Assembly (NCBI RefSeq): GCF_020085105.1
Contig: NC_058063.1
Span: 6,606,501-6,670,500 of the forward strand
Direction: 5' to 3'
From: Siniperca chuatsi
Lineage: Eukaryota > Chordata > Actinopteri > Centrarchiformes > Sinipercidae
Length of the DNA stretch: 64,000 nucleotides
The notes beneath the pieces were generated by a model that saw nothing but the letters and a program-made list of their open reading frames with translations, was not told the DNA's origin and searched no databases. Below are positions 37,401-47,048 of the stretch, piece by piece; position 1 is the first letter of the stretch; each line of letters starts with the position of its first letter. The position numbers and the translations under genes were made by a program.

Positions 37401-40400
37401 TTGCCCTCATCATCCAGAAAGTACTGCAGGTCCACCTCAGAGGCGTCATAGGTGTACGAGCGGAAAACCATGCTGCAGTTCTGCCAGTCAAATGGGAAGT
37501 ACGACACCTGTAAGAGTGGAAATTAAAGAACTGCTACATCACTTTTCAAAGGGAAAGGGAATATTCACAAATATGAAATTCTGGATGAAGATCCACGAAA
37601 AAAGAAAGTAAAACACTAGGGTATTGCATGTTTAATATTAGTACAATCAAGCCATACATTGTCCTTCCTATCTTTACACACAACACAGTTGATCCAAATG
37701 GCTTTTTAGCACACATAGAGAAAAAACAGAGCAAAAGAAAGGAGACAAACACAAGAGAATAAACACCACATAGAGACACATCAGTTATTAAGGGATTTAC
37801 ATTTTTAGTTGTCAGTGTGCCAGTGGTATGTGATCCTAAAGGACAGTACCTCTATAGAGCAGGAGCTGCGGTAGATGGCTGGGGGAAGCCAGTTGACTGT
37901 CCCATCACTGTAAACCAAGACGTTGACGTACAGAGCCACGTCAAACTGACCGTCATTACTGTATGGAGGAAATAGAAAGACAAATGTGATGTTCATATTT
38001 CAGACATTTTAGTATACCACAACATTTCACATGTCCTTCTACATCCTGTACCCTGTAAATACGAGACGACGGCTGGTTCAGGAAGAGTGACGTTCTCTCC
38101 TTAGTATGCAGATTATATGTAAATCATGCCCTCTTTGCCCCCTCCCCTCAGACCCTCCACACCAAAGCGGTGACAGAAAGTTGAAACATAATAATAATAA
38201 AATTATTTTTAATGTCTGTGTATTATTTTTCTGTGAAACTTTTTTCAGTGCCAACACAACTTTTTCCAGTACAAATGTTTCAATGCAAATGTTTCCTTGT
38301 TCAGTTCCGGGTTTTGTTTTCGATGCCAAATTTTAAAGTCACTGTCCTGGCTCCATATGCTAGAGGCTCAGTGAGGCTGTACTAGGTACAGTGGCGCTTT
38401 GAGCTAAATGCTAATGTCAACTTGCTAACATGCTCACATTGACAATGCTAACATGCTCATATTTAGTAGATGTACCATGTTCACCATCTTAGTTTATTTT
38501 TTTTTAGCATGCTAACATTTGCTAATTAGCACTAAACACAATGTACAGCTGAGGCTGACGGGAATGTTATTAGGTTTGCGGGTACTTGGTCATAAACCAA
38601 AGTATTGGACAAAATTAAAATTTTGACCTGATGATTATATTTCATCCTGAGGGGGACAAGAATGTCTGAACCAATTGCATGGCATTCTGCCAACAGCTGT
38701 TGAGGTATTTCAGTCTTGAATTATGTCACTTGACTAACATCGCCATCCCTAGAGCCACTCCCCATTCATGTGTTTTTGCATTGTTTTAGCATACTTTTTA
38801 AAATTTTAAAGTGAAACATGTTTTGTTGCGTTTCATAGGATCTATCAGCTTTGCCTTTGGAGCAAATCCTCTGTTAGTTAGATGATACGGATGACTGTGT
38901 GACTGCAGATAGGACACTCACTTGTTTATGAGGTAGATGTCAGGACGCCACACCTTGTTGGGAGGAATCCTCAAAACATTAATGTCGTCATATTCCTCCG
39001 GGTTCCATGACAACCTGTAGTCCGTCCATGCCTGGGAAGGAAGGCAGCAAGGAACGGAGGAAGAGCAAGTAAAAAGAAAGTGAATAACAAGCATAGCGGA
39101 GCAGACATTACCACGGTGCCCTGATGTCTCTGTCATTTACATCCTAGTTTCTCCGGTCTTTGATAAGTAATTTAAATACCACTGATCTAGACACACACTC
39201 ACACACCACTGTCACAACCACTCAATTCTAATTAGCGACGGCGAGGGACAGAAATGAAAGAGTGAGTAAGGGAATAAGAGAGATAAAGCAAGAAATTATT
39301 TGCGCTTATAAAAAGTGACAAGTCCATTTGAGGGCCGAGCGACAGAGCAGCAGCGAGAGAGGAGATAGGAGTCGGAGCGGCAGAGCGAGGCTCAGTGATG
39401 AAGATGAATGTTTTCATGCTCATACCAGATTCATGAACACGTTGGTTGTCATCTCTTCATTCTTCTCGTTCTGTAGCAGGATAGAGGGACACAGAGACAG
39501 AGAAAGAGAGAGGAGACATGCATTAGTGACTCCACCATATCTTGTTGTGTATGACAGTGCTGTTACTTTCAATCCTGCTGTATGGAAACTAATTGGGTAT
39601 GGATGAATGGATGACAGTGTAGCACCCAGCAGTGATCTGGCCAATGGTGTGTGTGTGTGTGTATATTCATATATAAAGGACTCAAATAATTCACAAGGTT
39701 GTATTTGCATGTATGTGCATGTCACCTCTATGTTGCATGTGTGTGTTTGTATTTACCAAGCTGACAAGCTGAGAGAGGGTCATCCCCACTCGAACCATCA
39801 CCTTCTCCTCCCAGTAATGAGCTGGTCTGACTTTCATGTTGTAATTGTTAAACAGCTTCTGATGGAGCCTCCGCTCTGTTTCTGAGGCTCCTGGATGAAA
39901 CGATGGATGCAAAGAGACAGAAAATGATGAGGGGGAAAATGATAACTAACGAACCAAGAGCCGCTACTACCTGAAAAAAGAAATGAATAGCAGTGAATGG
40001 CGATATGGATGAAAAATGAAGAGCAACAAAGAAATAGGAAAAAAAATGATAAAAGTAAAGAAAGAAGGGGGGATATTTTTTATCCAGTGAAAGTGCTTTG
40101 ACAAAATTATTACTGGCTTGAGAATAAACCTTACTGAATGTGTGAAACTGGTCTTTTCACATGTGAAATATTACATTTCACATTATGTCACATGTTAAAT
40201 GCATGAAAACCAGATGGGGATTTTCCTCACATGTGAAATGTCCGAAATCCACATGAGTACATGTGGCATTAACGTCTTTGATGTAAAATATGTGAAAATC
40301 ACATGTGCATTTATGATGGGAAGTTTTCACATGTGAAATGGTGTTCCACATGTTATAAACAAGCTTAATTCACATGCTTTTTTGCAAGATATCCTAATTT

Positions 40401-41964
40401 TGACATTTGAATTTATGTATAATGATTGAAGAAACATGAGATCAGCTACAATTGAGAAAGAACTACATGGTTTTGCACCAGTCTGCTTGTCTGAAATAAT
40501 GCTTCAAATGTTTTAAGGCTGTTGATTTTATTGTTGATCCTCATTTTTCTCTTTAATTGTTTTATTGTCTTATTTTTTTTTTATTCATCACATTTTTTAT
40601 GATTCTTCCCCATTTTAATCTCTATAATGTTCTCTTTGGTGTGCAGTAGTCTCATATTCATTTACTGTACATCTTTCAATTGTTTTAGTATTGCTGTACA
40701 AAAAAGTTTGACTGATTGATGAAGAATACACAAAAAGGAAGAGAATGAAAGCAAAACCAATGCAGGGCTAAAAAAGGCTGGAAAAGACAGAGAAGGACCG
40801 ACAGGACATGCAAAAGCAGCAGTCAGCAGGGCAGGTGCTGTAGCAAAGGTGACTGAGCTAATGTAATTGATATGCAGCGGGGGGATGGGATCAAAGGGAT
40901 GTCTGGGATACCAGCTCCATCAGGGACAAAAATAGACTCTGATTAACAAACAATGATGTGTTAATATGATTCATTATATGTTCCAGAGCAGGACAGTCTT
41001 GGTTTTTTTTTTTTTTTTTTTTTTTTTGCTTTTCGAGTGGAACAACATAAACTTCTTCAACAGGACATAGAATAAGGACTTGTTTCCATTGGGATTTCCC
41101 CCTCTGTGTCTCCTGCTTCTTCTCTCTCTGTCCCCTTGCTGTTGGACCTTCTCTTCTTGGAAATGCAGTTGTAACATTGCTCTAGCTGTGGGACTTACAG
41201 AGGGACAGGAACAATACACCACAACCCCTGTGGAGGTCACCAACAAGTGCAGGGCAGCTTTTTGCTTTCCACTCCCATTGGGGTCAGAAAGTCAAAGTCA
41301 AAACCCTTCAGCTGAGCTCAGATAAGAACTAGTCATTGCAAATCGATTCTAATTATGATTTTATCCACAAAAAAACCCAGAGGAAGTGGAATCAATACCA
41401 ATTTAACTGAACTGACAGAGTGAAGTGGGATGTGAGATGCTTGTCTGTTATCTGATCATACTGTAGCTACCCTGAATGCAAAAATGCCTAAATTTGTATA
41501 TGCTTGGAGGTGAAAAGGATTCTCTTCTTGGCAGCCCAACAAGAAATTGGTAGAAAAGTGTTTGGACAGACAGAGGAATGAAAACAGAAATACTGCACCA
41601 CAAGTCGCCAAAAAGCACAGGGCAACAGTTTGTTTTCCAAGCACAAACATATGTGTGTGTTTTTTTCTGTCACTGTACAATTCAACATGTACGTCTTAAT
41701 TTAAAAGGCACAGGAGCAAGAGAGTTTAAAAAAAATCATTGAGTTAGTGTTAGTGGGTTAGTTTGATCTCATTTATTTTGAAAAATGAATAATATCAGCC
41801 AATGTTAAACTAAGTGAAAAATCATCCACACAAATGCAACAAGCATTCCATAAAATGTCCTTACCAGTAAAAGTGAGACAGAGGCAGCTGCATATGATGA
41901 TAAATGCGTTCATCCTCACATGAATGTTCATCCTCATCTTCATTTGTCCAGTCATGACAGTCAT
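26148..41964 (-). CDS. chrnb1l: Muscle-type nicotinic acetylcholine receptor beta-1-like subunit, complete
   Basis: It encodes a Cys-loop ligand-gated cation-channel subunit of the postsynaptic muscle membrane, in a pentamer with alpha, delta and gamma/epsilon. Eleven exons, all GT-AG: 41865-41964, 39757-39890, 39426-39470, 38922-39031, 37850-37958, 37360-37507, 36835-37020, 36057-36280, 35771-35949, 26511-26649 and 26148-26288. They join to 504 residues (human CHRNB1 has 501, also eleven exons). Exon 1 is the signal peptide. Exons 2-7 are the ligand domain, with the Cys-loop C-x13-C split across exons 5/6 and an NCS glycosylation site. M1 is in exon 7, M2-M3 in exon 8, the cytoplasmic loop in 9-10 and M4 in 11. 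M2 reads [16 protein letters not shown], with isoleucine at 9' instead of leucine. The loop end ([13 protein letters not shown]) has lost the FPKPNRFQPE block. It is the more divergent of the two tandem copies. Six in-frame ATGs leave the true start (41964 or later) open. Confidence 0.92.
26299..26346. repeat. (CA)n microsatellite beside a chrnb1l 3' splice site
   Basis: On the gene strand this is a (GT)n run ending about 10 nt before the exon 11 acceptor (TTCCCTCCAG). It therefore takes the place of much of the polypyrimidine tract and branch region. Confidence 0.9.
27028..27210. mobile_element. Deleted copy of the fold-back family
   Basis: The left end is TTAAAGGAATAGTTCGATAT; an internal CCTTTGGACAGAGCCAGGCT matches the 14.2-kb copy; the right arm is cut to AGAGTGGTATCAATATTATC. 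An (AAT)n stretch interrupts the left arm. Confidence 0.6.
28496..29328. repeat. Pair of direct repeats, about 180 bp each
   Basis: Segments 28496-28680 and 29153-29328 share AGTTTGAGTTGGAAAAA, GGGCTACACCACCACTGTAT and GTGTTGGTTGCATGTTGGTT with few differences. They are separated by about 470 bp. They may be a local duplication, or the ends of a small retroelement. Confidence 0.75.
29853..30903. mobile_element. Interspersed element, about 1.05 kb, GGGCCC-type ends
   Basis: The left end is TTAGGGCCCAAGCAGCAACC. The right end is CGAGGGCCCGTTCATTGCTG, then CTTGCAGCTTTAAT. The body has repeated CATAGCGCCACCTACTGGCA motifs typical of a fish interspersed family. No long frame was seen. Confidence 0.55.
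31209..31701. repeat. 82-bp direct repeat pair with (TG)n and (TA)n between
   Basis: Segments 31209-31290 and 31620-31701 differ at three positions by my count (both begin ACATTGCGTATGATG). A TG run (31365-31384) and a (TA)n run (31556-31604) lie between them, and more TA follows the second copy. Confidence 0.85.
32545..33660. repeat. Inverted pair of GCTAACATGCTAAC-type repeats
   Basis: The first copy (about 32545-32970) runs forward (AACACACTAAACTAAGATGG). The second (about 33240-33660) is reversed (ATGCTAATGTCAGCATGCTA). The first carries an insertion with TAGCGCCTTTCTAGTC (about 32590-32665), itself a common fish repeat fragment. Confidence 0.6.
34352..34427. repeat. (AT)n microsatellite, 76 bp
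   Basis: An uninterrupted AT run. The long reading frames through it on both strands are repeat artefacts. Confidence 0.95.
34490..34800 (+). mobile_element. LINE 3' end with (TCTAA)n tail
   Basis: The segment ends ATTTCGTTGCCTTGTACTTG, GATGACAATAAAGTTGAATC and then TCTAA repeats, the 3' tail style of L2-type LINEs in fish. Only the 3' UTR remains. The clade assignment is from memory of such tails and is tentative. Confidence 0.55.
35279..35611. mobile_element. Small MITE, about 330 bp
   Basis: The ends TGCTTTAGATTACGGCCTGC and GTTGCAGGCCATAATCTAAA are reverse complements over about 23 bp with two mismatches. It has no coding capacity. Confidence 0.65.
38366..38770. repeat. GCTAACATGCTAAC-type dispersed repeat
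   Basis: This copy is in reverse orientation (GCTAAATGCTAATGTCAACT, then TTAGCATGCTAACATTTGCT). It lies in chrnb1l intron 4, between exons 5 and 4, and is noncoding. Confidence 0.6.
40140..40380. repeat. Cluster of CACATGTG palindromes in chrnb1l intron 1
   Basis: CACATGTG occurs at 40158, 40228, 40300 and 40328. Near-variants (CACATGTT, CACATGAG, TACATGTGG) lie between. Each is an E-box (CANNTG). This could be a decayed tandem element or an intronic regulatory cluster. Confidence 0.6.
41003..41027. repeat. Poly(T) run
   Basis: About 25 T in chrnb1l intron 1. On the gene strand it is an A run. It has no further structure. Confidence 0.9.
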
Positions 41965-42039
41965 GACATCTTACACTTCTGTGTGTCAATCAAAGGCCCC
42001 ACACTCCGCTACACAGGCACTTTGACCCCTCCGCAGCCT

Positions 42040-42045
42040 CACCTG
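42040..42045 (-). promoter_or_regulatory. CAGGTG E-box upstream of chrnb1l
   Basis: On the gene strand this reads TTCCAGGTGAGG, about 75-80 nt upstream of the first candidate ATG. CAGGTG is a myogenic bHLH-type site, and muscle receptor subunit promoters are known to depend on E-boxes. A single hexamer is weak evidence on its own. Confidence 0.35.
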
Positions 42046-43010
42046 GAATCTAGATGGAGCGTCCTGAGAAGACACACCTTTCTAGCTTAGGCATTTACAT
42101 GCACAGCTTCAGTTGGATTGCAGCTATAGATGGCACCTTCAGCAGCACACACTGTTCAGCTAACGTCTCTCTCTCCTGTCCCTTCGTCTCTTTGTGGCCA
42201 TGGCTCCGTGGGTGAAACCACGGGCTGATTGGGTGCGTGTGCTGGGAGTGACGAAAGGGCGGAATGTGTTTGTACTGGGAAGCCTGTGGGGCAGGCACCT
42301 GTTGGTGCTCACCAATCTGAGGTTAGCACTGTGGGGACGGTGGGTGGGAGGAAGAGGAAGTGGAGGGGGTGGGATGGGGCAAAGGAATGGCAATGAGCTA
42401 CGGGTTATGACAAAGGAGATATTTTTGGGGGGAGAACAAGTGGGCGGGGTGGAGCGTGGAGTTGATTGGGGCGCTAACTTTCTCTGTGGACAAAGAATGA
42501 CTGGTGGTGATTTGGGGCTGAAGTGGTTAATAGGTGGCATCTCGTGCTCATTTCACTTTTTAATGCCTTCTTCATCCTGTAATTGACCTCTCCCCCTACC
42601 CCTTCTTCTTTCCTGTTAAATCTAATCAAACAAACAAATCAAACATTCGTTAGCCTCCCTCCTTTAGCGCAGTGGCACTCATTCCCATTGTGCTGCGTGG
42701 TGTCTGGTATACAGGTTTTTTGAAAACAATGGTGAAATTCAAATTCATGTTTTATATCTCAGGGTCGAATTGGTTGTCAAATTCAATTGATTTTATTAAA
42801 AATCATCACAAAATTAATGTAATGTGACGGAATTGACACTTAAATGAGTTGTGGATTTAATAATTTCAACTATCTGATCTAACTGCACTTGTATGACTTA
42901 CAGCTCATTAGTTTACAGGCAGAACTTGTCATCAATTTTGCAGTTTTAAGCTCTTTATACAGCTGTAGTCAGTTATCCTGAAAGTATCCTGGGAAAAAAT
43001 ACACAATGAA

Positions 43011-43294
43011 TTAAAGCCACTGTGTGTAGAATTTTAAGATTCCCAACTTCCCAATTGGTGCCACCCATTGGTAGAATAAGACACTGTGGCAGACAGCAAT
43101 ACACACGCATAGAGAGGGGGCGGGATGGGGTGAAGGAATGTCCCAAGGATTCAGCCTGGGACAATGAGATGAATGGTCTGAAAGCAGCACATAGACTGGA
43201 CCAACTTTGGCTGGGATTGTTTCATTTTTCTACAAACAAAAAGATTTATAATCACATAAGAATATGTGGCCTTAGGCACACAATGGCTTTAAGT
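43011..43294. mobile_element. MITE, TTAAAGCCACTGTGTG-type ends
   Basis: The left end is TTAAAGCCACTGTGTGTAGA. The right end is AGGCACACAATGGCTTTAA, its approximate reverse complement. Length is about 285 bp, with no coding frame. Confidence 0.6.
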
Positions 43295-44554
43295 AAAGGA
43301 ATTTAGGAACAAATAGATTATCAGAACTGAGATGGAACCTGCAATAACCTTAGTGCAACAGAACAATGAGCCATTCTTAAAATTACAAGCAATGGCAAGA
43401 ACAGAGATCAGATCCACAGCCCTGGCATTATTTTAGTGATGTTTGAGCGATTGTGACGTAAAATAAAGAGAGAGATAAAGAAATTGCAGTTAGTAGAGCA
43501 GAAAAGAAATTTTTTTCAGCAGCGCAAAGCTGACATGATGTGGCTTTATACGTCCCTAAGCCATTAAAGCTAGTGAATGCGTGGGAATTAAGATCAGTGA
43601 CGCTGAAAGACTCTGCTCCACAGCATCTGTGGAGCAAAAATGAGTCCAGAATTACCAAACTTCTTGGCAGAAGCAGTGAGGTGTTGTCAGTAATGATGGA
43701 GAGGTCCTTTAGGATTCACGAGTTTGAGCAGAGAAGGAGCACCTCAGTCTGGCTGATATTGAGTTTGAGCTGAGCTTGAGGCAAGAGAAGTTAAGGATGT
43801 CGAATAAGGTATAAAAATAGAGATGGATGTTGTTGCCATAGAAATGGTGAGGTAAGTTCTGAGACGTGAAGACTGTGTTGATGATCGATGAGGTGAAGGC
43901 CTTGGAATGAACTCGGGATCCTGCTGCTTCTTGGATCCTTCGTGTTGCTTTTTATGAAGTTGATGTTGGTATTTCAGGGGTCAGAAAGTTATTTTGTCTG
44001 TTACGCAATGTATGAAAAAAATGCACTTTTTTTTCCATCACCTACTCTCTGTCTCTGCTTTCTATTACCTCCTTTCTGTTGTATCTGAGGTCATACTATC
44101 CTCTCTCCCTCACGCCGGTCAGGGTTTCCAGTGCAAAACACAAACAGGCCATAAATCAGACCCAGGTTGAGAGTTGAGAGAGGCAAAATGTATCCGACTT
44201 GCCCTCCTGCATACCGCCACTCCCAATATAAATACATCATACGTCGGAATGGTCCCTGTGTGTTTTTGTGTATCTGTCGAACAGCCCGTCTTCTCAGTCT
44301 CATGCAAGGTCAGAGTGTTAGATAATAAGCTGAGGATGGAAATGAGTGCAAGTGAAACATGTGTGGCAAGAATGCTGCAGCCAGGTCTGTAATATTGAAG
44401 CACTATCAGCACCGTCGCCACAATGAGCTGTTGAGAATGACTGCAGACTTTTCAGCCTTCAAATGCTTCAGCTCACACTGCATATATGCACGAGTGTATT
44501 TACACACATAGAAATATCAGGGAAGCCCATGCAGCAGTGTCTGGTAACCAGTGC

Positions 44555-44556
<2 letters not shown>

Positions 44557-44592
<36 letters not shown>
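44557..44592. repeat. (TG)n microsatellite
   Basis: About 17 TG units between the two receptor genes. Confidence 0.9.
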
Positions 44593-44594
<2 letters not shown>

Positions 44595-46078
44595 GATTAT
44601 TAAGGATTATTAATAGCAAGGTGGGCAGGTGACGGAGCGAGGGTCGCAACGGCAGCATTCTGACAACAGATGGAGCCTTTGATACCCCCCGTCAGATCTT
44701 TATTTAAAAAACCAAAACAAAATGAAAGCACAGGCTTAAAAGAGCAGGTGTGTGTCAGTGTCATGTGAGAGAATAAAAAAGGTGTTTGTGTACGTCTGTG
44801 AGAAAGCGAGACATTAAGAGGCACAGGTCTCCTACATAATGAGAATTCCACTGCGTATTGGTGCAGCTGGTGAATCGAGTTGGCATGCTGCTCCGCACTC
44901 CGACATCAGAATATCCTCCATGCAAAACCAGTGCTGAAAATACAAAGAGGATTACCACGGTTGCATAAATATACACAAGGCATGTGCCACACTCCAGCAG
45001 ATTCTGACACAGGGAAATGAAAGGCACATAGCATCTGGTTTGTCTTGGTGTTTATGTGTGAACACCACATGTGAAAATCCAAGATTGGATCCACACTCTT
45101 CAGACCTAGAGTCCTACTGTAGCTAATACACTAAAAAACACACCAGTAGTTTAGATTTATGTATTTATACATGTCAGGTACACTGACAATGGCTTGGTTG
45201 GTATATTTCATGCAATTATCGATGTCCTTGAACACATAATGCAGTTTTGGCTAATTTAAATGATCTATGTCAAGAGATCTGTCCAAATATTTCTTATTGG
45301 CAAGACATTTTCATGTGATTAAAGCAAAAAAAAAAAAACTGAGGCCAAGATGTTCTTGAGCACTGCTGCTCATTCAGCTGAGAAACATCAAGATGCTCAT
45401 TCATTTGCATTTCCTTACAAATTGAGGTTGAATGCAGAATTATTGACAGCTTACAGCAAACATGTCATCCTCTAAGGGTAGGTAGAATAAAGATACATGC
45501 CCTTCTGTTCAAGCTTAATGTTCAAATGTTAGTGACCTGGTTCGTCAAATTTTGTCAACTTTGGTCTGGAAGCAGCGGTGCAGCTAAGGGTCAAGAACTG
45601 GTTGAACAGGACTTATGCTTTATGGGTTCCAAGTCTGAGACTTACGAATTTAAAATCACAGTCTTTGAATTCCATATGGCCAAGAATGAAAGTGTTGTAT
45701 TAGAAATTATAGTTTGACACGATAATGGAATATTGTCAAGATGTATTTCAACATTTGATACTGTCTACACTAAAGGCGAATGAATAAGATCAACATCTTG
45801 AGGTCATTTGGGGATTGCCAGTCAGAGAAAGTAAAGCAAATTGGCAGTGCATTCCAAGACACAAGATCACAGTGGAAAACATGTTAGGTGTGGTGTACAA
45901 GTTTCTTGCCTGGAGTACATACTGTATAAGAGTTTCTCAGTTGTTGGCACAATGGGCCGATGGTGAACTACATCCAGAGAATCATTTAGCCATTTAATAC
46001 AGTGATTTCTTCCTCCCTATTTACTGAGGTGGTAAATCAGGATGGGTATAGCTCAAGAAAACCAAACGTCCCACAGCT

Positions 46079-46999
46079 TCAGGGGGATTTGAAGGGGTCA
46101 GTGGGTGTGTGGTTGAAGCTGGCATCGGCGAAGATGGCTAAGGTGCCCACAGTGGTGAAGACGACGAAGATCCAGAGGAACATGCGGTCCACCACCATGG
46201 CCACGTACTGCCAGTCCTCCTTCAGCTGGATGAGGATGGATGGATAAAAGGGAGGACAAATTAAAACAGAATGGGAGAGGAAGAAGAAGATGGGAAGTGA
46301 AAGGGGGAGGATGGGAAAAGACACAGACAGACAGAAGGGATACAAAGAAAACAGAGCAGAGTTCAGAAACCAAATAAAAGAACCAAGGAACAAAAATGGT
46401 CTTTAAAAAAGACAGGAGTGAGGAAGAAAAATATGGAAGAGCATCACAGCTAACTCCAACAGGCAAACCTACAGCTTCATAGTCCTTCTCAGCCTGCAGA
46501 GCCTCAGCGATATATGTGATGGCCTCTATGGCTGACTTGAGCTCGTCAGGTAGTGTGAGGTAGCTACTAGGGCCGTCAATGAACTTTCTCAGATCTGTAC
46601 ACATGCCCTCTGGCTGAAACCTACATGGAAACACACACACACACACACACATTAATGTCACAGGAAAACATCCATAATGCACAACATTTGATTACAAATA
46701 AATCTCAGGATTGATTCAGGAACAATGGAGTGAGTGCACATAGAGTGTCAACATCTAAACTGAACAAATGCGGCTTGCAGAATGTAGCAACGTGTGAGCA
46801 GATGTCGGTTCAGACTAATTAAAAGCTGTAAAATAGTAAATGAGAGAGGCCGCACGTCTCCTTTGCACTCTTCAGACGTCATTCAGAGAGGAATAAAGAG
46901 AAGGTCAGAGGAGCTCCCCGGGCTCGCTCTGCCAGTGTGGGAGTCACCGCTCTGCATCTGCTGACTGGGCTGCTCTGGCTGACAAACCCTGCTTGTGTG

Positions 47000-47048
<49 letters not shown>

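Larger units (their letters stand above)
41965..46078. other. Intergenic stretch between chrnb1l 5' end and chrnb1 3' end
   Basis: This 4.1 kb separates the two receptor genes, so it should hold the chrnb1l promoter and the chrnb1 3' UTR. The minus strand has CAGGTG at 42040-42045. A MITE and a TG microsatellite are listed separately. No exon was recognised, and the long plus-strand glycine-rich frame near 42.2-42.6 kb looks accidental. Confidence 0.5.

Noticed and set aside
42194-42586. Plus-strand glycine-rich frame of 130 codons
   Set aside because: It arises from a G-rich stretch just upstream of chrnb1l; both strands are open there, as expected from base bias.
42661-42720. tRNA-like A box (TAGCGCAGTGG)
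   Set aside because: No matching B box or cloverleaf follows, so there is no tRNA gene and no clear SINE head.
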